A DNA stretch of 64,000 nucleotides from Oxyruncus cristatus (lineage: Eukaryota; Chordata; Aves; Passeriformes; Cotingidae). Position 1 is the stretch's first letter; every line of letters begins with the position of its first letter. Positions 12,411-24,074 of this stretch are shown one piece after another. The translations under genes and the position numbers were made by a program. The DNA lies in the NCBI GenBank assembly GCA_013399855.1, contig VXAY01002132.1:160495-224494 (forward strand), read 5' to 3'. Below the pieces are notes generated by a model. It had not been told where the DNA came from, did not search any database, and was given only the letters and a program-made list of their open reading frames with translations.

Positions 12411-14022
12411 GAATAATCTGGGGGTCAGATTTGCCAGAGTATTCTTAAGTGTCGGTAACAATTTTGCAACTCTTTTTAAGGAAACCTTTCACTTAAAATA
12501 CATTAAGATAATTAAAAGACATACAAGAATGACCGAAACAACTAGATAGCCTAAATAAAAATAGAAACAAATGATCCAAGTCTATAAAAATGATAAATTA
12601 AATACACGGAGGTAGCATAGTAAGACCAAGTTGTTAACACATGATTAATTTGCTCCACGATAGTATAGACAGAATAAGAATTTTGGTGTATGGCATTTGA
12701 TAACGTTCCATGTTTTAGAAGGTGACAATAGCATTTTCACCTATTAAAAAAAATTCACCAAATACAAAATATTAGAATCCTATTTGCATTATGAAAGCTT
12801 GAATTAATTTTTTACTGTGAAAATTTTACTAGGAAAGGTATACAGTACTATTTTATTCAAATCTCAGTATTAAAAAATTAAAATATAGAAGTATGAATTG
12901 ACATTTAGAATCCCTGTGTAATCTATAATTATCATCATAGAGGATTTTTTTTTTTTAAATTTCTTTTGTCTATAAATCGATGCACCCTCTACGAAAGAAA
13001 GCTGAGCATTAACTTAACTCAACTATTGCGTTAATTTCACTGAAAGAAGATGGAAAAAAAGAAAGAAAAGCCCGAGGAAACAGACAGACATGAATAAAAA
13101 TTAAAACTACAATTGATGCTTCTAAACCCTCAGGTGGTACCTTCTAAATCATACCATACTTAAACAATAAATTGTAATATTCAATAGCCTATGTTTTCCA
13201 TGGTTTTTTAAGTAAAATTTGAGGAAGTTTACAGCATCTTTTGCATTTTTCTGAGATGTTTTTGCAGGAGAGTTGCTGCAGGAAGGGCCCAGTTTCGCAC
13301 TGGATCAGTCCTGACTCTCTAGACTCTGGATTAAGATCAGCAAAGCCCAGCCTTTGTCCAGAGGGCAACTGTGCTGAGGGAAGTGAGAACCCACTCGTTA
13401 TTGTGCAGAGATTGGGCTCATTGTTGGTTGAAAAGCAACTTGTTTCTGGTCCAGAATTAATTTTAAAGTATCTTCTCTACTTGCAAAGAAAAATTCTAAC
13501 TGGGCCTGTTTTGTATTTGTTCTCCTTACTAATTTTCCTGTTTACAATCTCCACACCACCACCATAGCTGGTATCTCAGATTTTAATCTTCTCTACTCGG
13601 TGCCCTCCCCAAATTCACTACTAGCACCACGTTTTTTCCTTTTTTACCCCACCTAAACTTCTCTCCTGGCTCAACAGCTGATAATCTGTCCTCCTTAAAA
13701 ACAAACAGCAATAGCAGCCTATGAGTAGGTGTCAGCAACTGAAGGTGGAGAGAATGTGCTTTGCTGCTTGAAACATATTTAACACTTTTCACATCAAAAC
13801 ACCAAACTGGACTTTCTAAATGCATGTCAGAAAGGGCAGAAAAATCCATTTAAAAAAAAAATCCTTAGATAATAACCTAACAAAAAAGCATGGGAAAGTA
13901 AATGTACTCATACCATGTAAGTCTTGTGCTCTAAATACAATAGATGACAAATTCTTCTGGGTTGTAAACACAGAGGACGGTTTTGAACTGAGAATTATCA
14001 TGAAAGTTATGCCATTAGGAAG

Positions 14023-14080
14023 AAAACTTCAGTCAAACTGTAGGAAACTTGGAAAAACTTCAGTCAAACTGTAGGAAACT
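14023..14080. repeat. two-copy tandem duplication, period 31 bp
   Basis: A 27-bp unit occurs at 14023-14049 and again without mismatch at 14054-14080, separated by ttgga-type spacer sequence. Perfect identity of two copies in otherwise unique DNA suggests a recent local duplication by slippage. Two overlapping short frames in this region repeat the same residues for this reason. Confidence 0.9.
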
Positions 14081-15119
14081 CTGTTTGGGTTTTGAGGTTG
14101 AGGGGGTTTTCTGTCTGTTTTTGAACACTTGGTGCAAAGGACTCCCCCTCCCTCCTTACTCAGAGGATCTTCCAGTTTGCAATCACTTCAAACAGATAAT
14201 AAATAGGATAAAACTGCATAAAATCTTGCAGGTTTTAAAAGTCATATAACCCATAATAAAAGAGAAAAGTGAATTTATTAGCAAACTACGGAGTCACAGA
14301 TATTAAAAGAAAATTTAACTCTAAAATTTTCTCTTCTGGGATACAACACCTGTTGCCAGAAAGAACTCTTTTCATTGGTTTTACATTGACACCACGAAAA
14401 AAATAAAACAGCAACCCCAACCAAGACACAAAACAACTGCATCTTCCTTATTTTTAGAGCTAATGGGGAAAAAAATGATGGACGAAGATAGATTCCGCAT
14501 ACAACTCTGAGAGGATGCCTGTGGCCCTTATTTTGTCCTGACAAACACATTTAGCTCCAAAAACATCCAGCCACAACTGGATTGCCAGAAAAAAGGTTTT
14601 AAATATAACTTATACATTATTGTGTTTTCTATATTTATGTAAGTGTCCTGGTTATGAAAAAGAAATTATTTTAATCAAGGGATTAATGAGAAAACTTGAC
14701 ATTCAAATTAGCTGTTCTTCAACTACAATCGAGAAGCATCTTTCAGGAAGTTAATTTAGTTTTCTTCTGGTTTCAAATGTTTGGGGTTTTGGTTTAGCTT
14801 GTTTCTTTTTTTTTTCCCCTGGCTCCGAACAGAAACAGTTATTTTACCTTACAGGCACTTATTTCCAGCCCCAGGTTGTTCCACTAAAGGACACGACAGC
14901 AGCCAAACCACTGAGAGAGGCTCCTGTTGAGCCCCAGCCAGCCCATCTGCGGGTAATTTCAGCAGCCACAGATGCAGCAATAACCACTGGCAAGGCTGAT
15001 ACATCAAAGGCTGCAGTGGAGGCTCAGAGTTCACTTCAGACAGATGTTCTGGCAAAGCAGGAGAGTTAAAAGAAACAAAATCCAATAAACAATATCTCCA
15101 TTATCTACCCAGGGACCAG

Positions 15120-15520
15120 TGCTTTGCCCTCGGATGTAGCTGGAACAGTGAGAAATGGCATCTCGAGTGTTTTTCTTCTAATAAGTCTTTGCATTTCTTC
15201 CCTTTCCCTTCCTGCTCCGCCGAGTCATTTCCTTGCTCTCCCACTTCGCTTGTTTGGCTGGCCTCTTGCTAACTGCAGCTTATTTGCACTTAAAATAGTC
15301 ATTGTGGTTCGTAATATCTAAATAATTAGGCTAATGACAGCAGATTTATTTCTGTGGATTCAATAATGCATCACCATTGCAAAGTCTGCTCATTTAGGTT
15401 TCATTAATAAGGCCTTGCACCAAATCACAAAGTTGGCTGGCAAGCTGCATTCAAATAATCTAATGATGATGCAGCTTTGTTTTGTTTGCTTTTTGCTCCT
15501 GAATTCTTATGGTAAATGGG
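15120..15520. promoter_or_regulatory. candidate conserved noncoding element / enhancer
   Basis: The stretch is dense in homeodomain-type cores: taatta at 15323-15328, aggctaatga just after, caataatgca at 15361, cattaataa at 15402-15410 and taatgatgatgc at about 15471-15482. Between them lie longer non-repetitive segments of balanced composition. It is neither low-complexity nor a recognisable transposon. Vertebrate developmental enhancers conserved across birds and mammals often look like this. Conservation cannot be seen from one sequence, so this is inference from style and motif density only. Confidence 0.3.
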
Positions 15521-17452
15521 TTTTTTCCCCTCCAGTTTTTCTCCATTAGATACAGATAAACACCTCAAATTTACTCCGAAAACGACTGAAAAACTACTTT
15601 CTCACGTGTTCAGTTGAACTTAGGAGTGCCAAAAAAAACAGAGCAGTAAACTAAATATTGTGTCTTTTACCATATTATCATATTAATGATATTTATTAGT
15701 GATCATATTATTATATTAATTATACCCACCAATGTCAGCCCTCTCCATGTCACAACATATTCTGGGGCAGCTTAAGAGAGAATATGTTGATTTTGGTTGG
15801 AAAAAGATAAATAACTCCATCCCCACACGGGTGTCAAACTGACACACTCCTTGATCTTCACCTAAGCTAACACTTAAATTATAAGATCATTAAAACACCC
15901 ATTCAGTTGATTGGAAAAGTTGCCTGACTATAACAAATTTCAGTGTGTTTGCCAGTCTTGGGCATATAAGTGAAGTCAGGAAACTCAGAGGCTGCAGGAA
16001 GGCAGAGTCAGACCCACGAAATGTATCAGGTTTGCTTTTGGAGGGAGGGAAGGGAACTGCCAACAATGGCAACAAACACACCGGGTTTGGAAACATCACC
16101 ATTCCTATCAGCGCTGCCCAGGAAAACAGCTGTCCTACAACATCAGCAGGAATGGCTTATTCTAAAATACGTCTTGTTTTCCTGAAACTAATGAAAAAAT
16201 GGAGGACTGTGCAGTTAACTGTCAAAGCAGAGTTTGAAGCTGCATCCCACACTCCTGTCCCTGAGGTGAGATTTACCTTGAAACCAAGGCACTGATTTTC
16301 TCCCTAAACACATTAATAAAACATTTTGGAATCTAAAACAAAGTGATCGGATTCAATTCATCAGAAAATGGCTTTCAACAACAGCTACTGCTACTTTAAA
16401 AGAATTAAATAATTTTTTGATCATAATTCAAATACATTTGAAAAGCCAATGAATATCATAAATGTTGATTCCTGTCTTTAAATTTCTCATTACATATTTA
16501 TAGATACACAATTTCTGTCCACAGAAATAACAGAAGCACTAAATTCATAAATACATTTCTAAGGCCACACAGCAGGTCAGGTGAAATCATCACTCTCAAG
16601 ACATTAAGGACTATTTCATTACTAGTTTGCATTTTAAGTCTTTCTGAAACCAAACCCAATTTATTTCTTAAATATGAAAATGTAGCTACTAACTAATAAT
16701 GTGTACCTCAGAAATCTTACAAATAGATGCCATAATAACTTCTTTTTTTTCCCCATCCCTCAGTTCCTAATCCTGTAAGTTGCTGCTTTTTCCCAGACAG
16801 TTTGCACATGTTTGCAGGTTTCAGAAACACAATTTTTAGGCCAAGACTTAAATCATTTTAAGCAGGAAGCCTTGAAAGAGGATCCTGAATCCTGCAGAGA
16901 AGGTTACACACACAAAACATATTCTGAGCATCCATTAATGCTATCAGAGAAAATGTTCACAAGTTCTCAAGGCAACCAGTACCAACATTCTCAAGAAGGA
17001 TAAGAATTTAAAGAAATCACTTCTAGAGAGGCACAAAGTAAGATTTTACTAAAACTTTAGCCACCAGTCCCCAGAGAGCCCCAAGCCTGTAAACGTGTGA
17101 GTTCACTAATGATGCTACCAGTGTAAAGAACCTCTGATTTCACCCACATCACTCACATGACTGTTCCACATAGAGAGAGTGGAATTTACGAATAACTAAG
17201 ACAAAATCCTCCCAATGATTCAGCAGTCTGAAGACAAAAACAGTACTCGGTTCCAGTTAAGAGATCTCAGTCTGTATAAATCTGACCACACTTTCAGGAG
17301 ACGAAAGCTCTTATTTTTATAAGCTGTTCAGCTAAACAGAGATGCAAAGTTCCCACCTAATGCAAAAATCTGTGAATGTAACAACTTGTATTTTCAAACA
17401 AAATATGGAAAATACAGTGCATATTCACATAAGGCAGGGAAAGAAACCCACC

Positions 17453-17523
17453 CACTCACTTAAAAGTTGGATTTGATGATCCTTGTGGGTCCCTTCCAAC
17501 TCAGAATATTCTGTGACTCTGTG
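17453..17523 (+). mobile_element. TguSINE1-like SINE, 3' tail only
   Basis: The blocks 'cactcacttaaaagttgg', 'gatgatccttgtgggtccc' and 'ttccaactcagaatattctg' match, nearly base for base, the tail of the better-preserved SINE at 23970-24074. The copy ends in ctgtgactctgtg, the short repeat shared with CR1 3' ends. The tRNA-derived head is missing, so this is a severely 5'-truncated copy. CR1-type reverse transcriptase is presumed to have mobilised it, because the tail is CR1-derived. Confidence 0.8.
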
Positions 17524-18144
17524 TTACATTCCAGACCGAGGGATCTTTGCAGTGCTGCAAGAAAGCTTCAAAACCTGCATTTACAGTTCTAATAGTTTCT
17601 ATCCTTATTGAAATAAAACATCTAAATAATGAGTTAATTCTGCTTCAATCAGCCTTCTGGACAACTGTCTTCTATCCAACACGTACTAAAAGGTTCTACA
17701 GAATGGATGTAAAACTTCAGCAGGCTCCAGGGTTTGGGACAAGTTCAATGTTTTGGGACAATTCCAGGTGGAAGTCAGGGCTAAGAAGCTGCAGGTGAAG
17801 AAATCTCCCTTTTCCAGACGTCCTGATAAATAATCATTATTTTACCCATCAGGTAAAATATTTGTATGAACAGAAGAGCTGTTTTAACTGGATTGCATCA
17901 CTTAAAGTAACCTATTGTGTCCAACAATGATCAGTTCTAGACATTTATGAAAGAATATCAGCACCAGTCTTGCCCATAGGAATTTTAAAAGAGGGACATC
18001 CTGCCTTTTGTTGTGTAAGGAATGTATCATACAGTCATTTATAAAATTTTTTCTCCATGTGCTTTTATCTTTTGCATCTAAAATACCCAGTGGAAAAACT
18101 TTGTTGAACAGCATTATATAGCTTGACAAATCCCCCATTATTTT

Positions 18145-18184
18145 CATGAGTCATCGACTCCATAATCCTTGCCTCATGAGTCAT
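18145..18184. promoter_or_regulatory. pair of AP-1-like sites 30 bp apart
   Basis: The decamer catgagtcat occurs at 18145-18154 and again at 18175-18184, each containing the AP-1 consensus TGAGTCA (18147-18153 and 18177-18183). The centres are exactly 30 bp apart, close to three helical turns. Two identical ten-base copies at this spacing are unlikely by chance at any given place, though one such pair in 64 kb is not a strong anomaly. Whether they are bound is unknown. Confidence 0.3.
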
Positions 18185-20456
18185 ATCATTATAATATCAA
18201 TATTCAAATCAATATCAATAATAATTTCAATCTATGCTTTTTTTTCCCCCCATTTCACTCAGCTGTCAATCCTTCCCCAAGGTAAAAAGCTTTAGGATGT
18301 ATTTCATGGCACAGCAGCTATTCCATACCCATGATCCTGACCTTTCACCTCGCCCTGCACTGCACCTTTGGGAGACACAGGGTCACCAAAATTGCCTTCA
18401 GGGAGCACACATCACATCAGTTCCCGCTCCAGCAGAGCCAGTGCTGTACTTTCCATGCTGAATTCCTTCTCTGAAAACTGCTAAATATCCAATTTGCTTT
18501 TTTTCTTGACAGCTGTCAAGCACTGAACTAATGCTTCTGAGAACTCCATCTGATGTTTCCAAAAAACGCTTCTAAGCAATAATAGTCATGCACGCCCTCA
18601 TCAAGAACAGATTTCCATCTATCATGAAATTCTGAGAGTGGATTTTAATCTGCCACTTAAACCCTCCAGTTTTCTGCACTTTCCCAGTTCAGTGCTAGTT
18701 TTGTCTGTTCTGACTACTCCTGTCTTAACAGAAATGTCTGTCTTTTTGTCCCTTTTGCACACTGAATAGTACAGATTCCCACGGACTTCCATCTATCAAT
18801 GCCCTTCCCTGTAAAAATTCACTATTTATCCCTCCAGTGAAATACCTGTGCCTTCACTGCACCTCAGCCTCCTGCTTCACTGGATGTGCACTTAAAATCT
18901 CTCCATCACTTCTCTCTCTATTGAGATGCAGACTCTCATTTCTGGTCTCCACTACCAAAGTGTGTTTAAGGTTACTCTCTTCTGGTTCGGGCTGCCCTCC
19001 TTATCTTTACAGTGAACCCAACTCCTCTTTCCTCACCATAACCTGTATTTTCTATCTGTACCACATGCCCTCTTATCAGCAACTACTTACATCTGCCACT
19101 AACACAGTTCTGGGAGATCTTGCTGCAATTCTATGTGATTTCTCTTGAACAATTGTTTCATCACCGAGGGATTTTTGCCTCCTAGTTCAACCTTTTTCCA
19201 TCGACACCAACACCTCCGTTCAAGCCTTTTATCCACCCCCATAAAGAATGGATCTTTGGATGAGAACTTTCCCAACTTCACCACAGAGAACACTAGTCCC
19301 TGGAACCGGGCTGATTTTCAGGTGGCTTTTCCATATTTTTTAGGACTTATATTCTTTCCATCCTCCACTGAAAGCAATGGAACATTATGTTGTTCTTCTC
19401 CCCTCTCTTCCTTCAACATCGAGCTCAGGGAGCACATAAGGAAGGGACAGTATCTCCACATGGAATGAAACATGAATCCATGCAGGGCTGCCTTCCCAGA
19501 CCTGAGGGAAGCAGGAGAAACATCCCATGAGGAGGAGAAGTGGGATGGAACAGAAAGAAGAGGGAGGGGAATACACCTGGAACTAACAAAATATCCACAG
19601 TGGGTGCAGACAAAACAAAGTGTGGTAATTTCCTCACATTTTCAGACCACTTTGAGCAATAATAAAGGTCTCCCATGAAACCATGGAGGCAGTGTTTGGA
19701 TATCATGGAGGAGCACTAATTAGGGGGTGTTTCTAAGGGCCATCATTTGGGACCAATGTTCTCAGTAAAATTATTTATTGACATCAGGAGACACAGCCAC
19801 AGCCAATTTAAATATGGGCCATTTTCTTTAAAAATATGAATCACGAAAGAGTTGTCTCCTATTACACTGAAGTGTCTTTTAGGGACAACTAGAATACGGT
19901 ACAAATATCCCTAAACCTACAAAGAACCATTCGACTTCATTGAACTGCACATCAGATGGTACAAAATATTTTTAGCATTTCAAAAAGTGAACTTCAGAGC
20001 TGCTTTACAAGTACTCTCTGAAGAATGTTACTGCTCTCTCCCTCTGGTGCTCAATAAAACTCAAGTAAAACCTGGGCTCTAATGATATTCATCAAGTTAT
20101 GCAAATACAGGTTTCCTATGGTAGTTAAACATCAAGTCTAAAGGAATCATTTTCTCCTCCACAACCTATTAAATAAACAGAGTATATTGTTCTGAGCACA
20201 CCTGTAGGTTGTAAATCTATATCCTCCCGAACACATTCCTTAAATTAACATTCCTGAGCCAGTAATGAGAAATTGTATTGAACTGCCTAAAATCACTTGT
20301 GTAGTATCTGCTTTCATTTGTTTTATTGGTGTTCATCATAGCTAAGAGCTAAAATATTTCCAGCTGAGTGTTATCTGAAGCTCCACAATTCATGTATTTG
20401 GAATTTTTCTGCCCTGAGTGACACAGACACCCCTATGGAACATATTCTGCCCTTAC

Positions 20457-20517
20457 CTGTTGTACTACTGGTAACCAAGGTACAAAGAAGCTTGTCAGGC
20501 AAAACAAGCCCTTTCAC
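20457..20517 (-). other. candidate 61-bp exon with strong splice sites
   Basis: Read on the - strand, a pyrimidine-rich tract ending in cttttcccacag precedes 61 bases that end in caacag, followed by gtaaggg. Both the 3' and the 5' splice site are near consensus. The segment is open in the frame of the - strand ORF 20371-20565 and would give VKGLVLPDKLLCTLVTSSTT plus one base of the next codon (phase 0 in, phase 1 out). I recognise no protein. It could be an alternative exon, a lncRNA exon or a cryptic pair of splice sites, and its protein-coding status is unproven. Confidence 0.25.
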
Positions 20518-21028
20518 CTGTGGGAAAAGACTCAGAACCAGAAAATACAAACATTTGGAAACCATAAGTCATGCTGAAATTTTCTTTTTGGTTTCGAGGA
20601 ATCCGAGTGGCAAAACAATTGACTTGTACTTCAATATCCTACTCTGGCTTATACAAAAGGCAGAAAACCATCTCAAATTATTTTGTCTCTGCAACTTCTA
20701 TTACTTGTAGGCTGTGCAGATCTAAAAAAATCAATAGCACACAACAACTTGGTCTTGATAAAAACATTTTTTTGTGAAGGATTTCAGATCAATTTTTTTC
20801 TCACTGTAGACCCAATATATACTTTTTTTTATAACTGTGTCGTTTAGCTGTGCAAATTATCCTTCAAGATAAGGAAAAAGACTCCACCACAAAAACAAAC
20901 CCTCAAACAACCCCACCACCTCTCCAGTGTTTCTCTTCTCTTTTCCAAATGTACTCATAAAACTGTTCCTCTGGGGTGCAGCTGAAGGAAGAAGAAACCT
21001 CACAGTGAAGAAAAGCAGCAGTTTTACA

Positions 21029-21573
21029 GGTAGTGGGTCTGTCTGGGATAAGAGTTAATTTTCTTCATAGCGGCCCATGTGCAAATGTATTTTGGATTTG
21101 TGACTAAAAGTGTCGGCAGCAGTGTTACTGCTATCGCTGAGCAGAGTTTGCACAGCATCAGGGTTTCCTCCTTCTTACTTCTCTTTTTCTTCACTCCCCC
21201 TCCTCAGCCAGTGGGCTGGGGGTGCACAAGAAGCTGGGAGGGGACACAGCCAGGGCAGCTGACTTGAACTGCCCCAAGGAATATTCCAGCCCATGTGATG
21301 CTCTCAGCAATAAAAACTCATGGAACTCAAGGAGGAGGTTGGGCAACTCGTCTTCCCAAGTGACAGGCGATGGAGCCCTGCCTTCCTGGAAATGGTGACA
21401 CACCTGCCTGCCCATGGGAAATAGTGAATTAAATCCTTATTTTGCTTGCTGTGCACACAGCTTTGCTTCAGTTAAACTGTGTTCTCTCAGCACATAAAGG
21501 GCTTTTCTTGCTTTTACCCTCTAGATTCTCTCCCTCATTGCACCAGGGGCTTTGAGCAAGTTAAGGGGGGACA
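21029..21573 (+). mobile_element. solo LTR of an avian ERV, sense
   Basis: The element is diverged but follows a well-known avian LTR family from end to end. It starts like 'gtgggtctgtctgggata', continues with 'gagttaattttcttc' and 'attttggatttgtg', then 'gctgggggtgcacaag', 'gctgggaggggacacagcc', 'ggaatattcc', 'gatggagccctgccttcctg', 'cctgcctgcccatgggaa' and 'gttaaactgt', and ends in gttaaggggggaca. It is about 545 bp. The weak polyadenylation-like gttaaa near 21472 and the order of blocks set the + orientation. No target duplication is visible at these boundaries. The internal retroviral genes are absent, as expected after LTR-LTR recombination. The same family occurs inverted at 49409-49936. 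Confidence 0.85.
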
Positions 21574-23313
21574 GGGAAAAAATCTGACCTCCCAAATAAC
21601 CCACCACATACAGGTAAATGGGTTTCTTGACTTTGTTAGTACAAAGAAGATACATCCAAGACTGAAATATAGCACGTGGTAGTTGAACATAACCTGTGTG
21701 CTGATCTCCAAGACCTGCCTCATCTCACAAGCACTTGCCCAACTGCTTCCCTCGAGTTAAAACCTGTTCAGCAGAGTCTGCCACGGGCACTTCCCTCCCT
21801 CTGCACGCACAAACAACCCTGTTCCTTGAACAGTCTGCCCAAATCTGCCCTGATGAGCGCGCAGTGATTTTGGGAGGTCACAGCTAAATCTCTCTCATTA
21901 GTGCATTAGCAGATGTAACTGTATTTCAAAACTGTAACATATACAGCCTTAACTGCTTGCTGAGAAATCCCAAACTGCTAAACCCCAGTGCTGAGTGCCA
22001 GAGCACTCCTACCCTGCTAGGGAGCTTCTAGAAAGGTCCACAGGCAGAAGCAGTTCTGAGAGGTACAGCTCAGTTTCTAAAGATATTAAACAGTCCTGAA
22101 GGAAGAGTAAATGTTGCCAAATACAATCGTATTCTGTCAAACTCATGCTGTTTCTTCTTTTTAAATTTCTTAAACTATGCAGAATGAGGATAAACACTAC
22201 ATTTTACATCAACAGATCTGTTCTTATTCCTCAGCACTTCCACTCCTCACCAGAGATATATTTTTAAACTGCCATCTCTTGTTCAAAATGTAAAGACCCC
22301 TCAGTTACATGATTTCTAATACATCTTCAGGAGCAGTAAAAATTCCCTCGTAGCATGTTGTTCATTTATTGTGCACGTGCTACACAGGAATAACAGGACA
22401 ACAAACTTGACATCTCAATAACTGACCTCAAATGTAAGAGGGAGAGAAAAAGGAGGAAATTAAATCTTCCCCACCTCTACTCCAATTATTACAATCCAAC
22501 ACTCCCGTTCATTTCCACGAAGAGCGGCAGTAAAGATGCTCCCCTCCTGAAACCCTGACATGCTGTCAGGGCTGTGCGCAGGGCCGTGTCCAGACGTGGC
22601 TCAGCAGGAGCTCAGATCCCACACACAAGGCACAAAAAGCCAAATATCATGGCATTAGGTTGGCTGTGAAAGCCCCACGGGCAAGGACAGGGATTCCCCA
22701 CCGAGCACAGGCCCGAGGCACCACCTATTTGCAGGAGAGCCCTGACCCCAAGTGCTGCTGAGGCCCAGGGCTTTGCCTGCCCCTCTGCCAGCTCCACCTG
22801 CCCCAGCCACGCTCAGGTGGCAGCTGGGCTGAGAATGGAGCAGCACACAAACATTTAACACAGAAATGAGTCCTCCAGCGAGGCTGAGCTGCTGACAACC
22901 CCCAAAGCCCAAAGAGCATTACTACACTGCACAGAATTTGCTACACCGAGCTGCCCAAGCGCCTGCCATGGCTGTACCTTCACTTGGCACAATTAGCGTT
23001 ATCAGAAAAAGTTACAGAAGGCTGTAAGCTCTTCAAAGAAAAAGGATCAAGTGTATATCTTCATTAAAGAATGCTAACACCCTTGACATGACCCAGACCA
23101 TCACGAGGACTGTTACATTTCAATTAGCTTTGCCCTGTGCTGATAGGACTTCACTAATAATTGCATGATTTTCTGGAGGAAAAATTTCAAATTTTTATGA
23201 GACAGGAGAGAGCATGAAATTCTAAGTTCTTTTTCACTGTTAAATGTAAAAATCATTAGCAATAAAAGGTATTGGATTAGAGGGAGAGCAGGAGAAAAGA
23301 TGGCCCAGTAAGG
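21574..23313. other. gene-free stretch with a GC-richer patch
   Basis: No gene is supported. The part from about 22560 to 22920 is clearly richer in G and C than its surroundings and carries overlapping open frames on the - strand in three readings. None has splice signals or residues I could link to a family, so they are taken as compositional. The segment 22980-23300 is unique sequence with motifs such as aattagc and taataattgcat but no decisive structure. Confidence 0.6.
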
Positions 23314-23505
23314 GAGGCAATGATTTGGGACTTGAGAAACATGAATTCAAATCCTAATTCTGCTACAGTCCTTGTCCTGGCACATCAGTCAGGCTGCTCA
23401 ATTTTCTGTCTTCTCCTTCTGTAATAAAGAGATAATAGCACATACTAATCTCACAGGAATATTGGGACTTGATATCTCATGAATGCCGTGACGCTGTGGA
23501 AATGG
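23314..23505 (+). mobile_element. ancient MIR-like SINE remnant
   Basis: The order of blocks follows a mammalian-wide interspersed repeat. First comes a B-box-like stretch, 'gaattcaaatcctaattctg', then 'ctgctacagtccttgtcctgg', a core-like pyrimidine block ending in 'cttctgtaataaagagata', 'atagcacatactaatctcac', and a 3' part resembling the block that precedes the MIR tail ('attgggacttgatatctc', 'gacgctgtggaa'). MIR-type SINEs are tRNA-derived CORE-SINEs that predate the split of mammals and sauropsids, so eroded copies are expected in birds. The match is remembered, not aligned, and divergence is high. Confidence 0.55.
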
Positions 23506-23969
23506 ACTTGATCAAAAACCTCTTAATGCCGTAATCTGGAGAATATCCAGAATGCAAACAATTGCCAGTGGAAGTATTTTAAGTGTTTATGTCTATGTGG
23601 AAAGTTTGCTAATGCCTGAATAAGAAAATGTCTGCACTTTCATGTTCATGAAAGAAATTCCTCAGTAGTGCCACAAAACAGGCTGCTATGTACAGTAAAT
23701 TCAGAGGCTGAGGTTATTCTATATTTAACTGCTATAGCTTTTACTTGGAGAACTCAAAACACCACTTAGGAAGATGGAGGATTTAGGAAGTTCACAAAGG
23801 AATCCATCAGAAAGAAATGGTGACTGCATTCTTAAAAGAGAGAAAGGAGGAAAGAAGAAATTAAGATAATCCTATACATGAACGTTTGTACACAGCCAAT
23901 TACAAAGCTAATTTTACTTACAGAGTTATAGTTCCAAATAATCTATGGCAGTATTCCCAGAAACCCACT

Positions 23970-24074
23970 TCATAACACCAAGGTTGTGGTTCAATCCCTG
24001 TGTGGGCCATTCACTTAAGGGTTGGACTCAGTGATCCTCGGGGGTCCCTTCCAGCTCAGAATATTCTGTGAAAC
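23970..24074 (+). mobile_element. TguSINE1-like tRNA-Ile-derived SINE, 5'-truncated
   Basis: The left part, from 'cataacaccaaggttg' through 'ggttcaatccctgtgtgggc' and a final ca, corresponds to the anticodon-loop-to-3' half of a nuclear tRNA-Ile, including a pol III B-box-like ggttcaatcc. It runs on into 'ttcacttaagggttggact', 'gatcctcgggggtccc' and 'ttccagctcagaatattctg', which is a CR1-derived tail. A tRNA-Ile head joined to a CR1 tail is the architecture of TguSINE1, described from the zebra finch. The first half of the tRNA, with the A box, is missing, so the copy cannot be transcribed from its own promoter. The B box shows one substitution from the usual ggttcgatcc. Confidence 0.85.

Larger units (their letters stand above)
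11497..17452. other. gene-free stretch
   Basis: This is A/T-rich unique sequence without a supported gene. It includes a 16-A run at 11907-11922, an A/C-rich tract at 12331-12410, a 31-bp-period tandem duplication at 14023-14080, the candidate conserved element at about 15120-15520 and an AT-only-like patch near 15660-15725. The 116-codon frame at 15945-16295 (+) resembles no known protein. Confidence 0.65.
17524..21028. other. gene-free stretch
   Basis: No gene is supported. It contains the paired AP-1-like sites at 18145-18184, an AT-rich patch at 18185-18235 made of repeated aatatcaat-like words, and the exon candidate at 20457-20517 on the - strand. The open frames around 18837-19706 are short, overlap on both strands and resemble nothing known. 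Confidence 0.6.
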
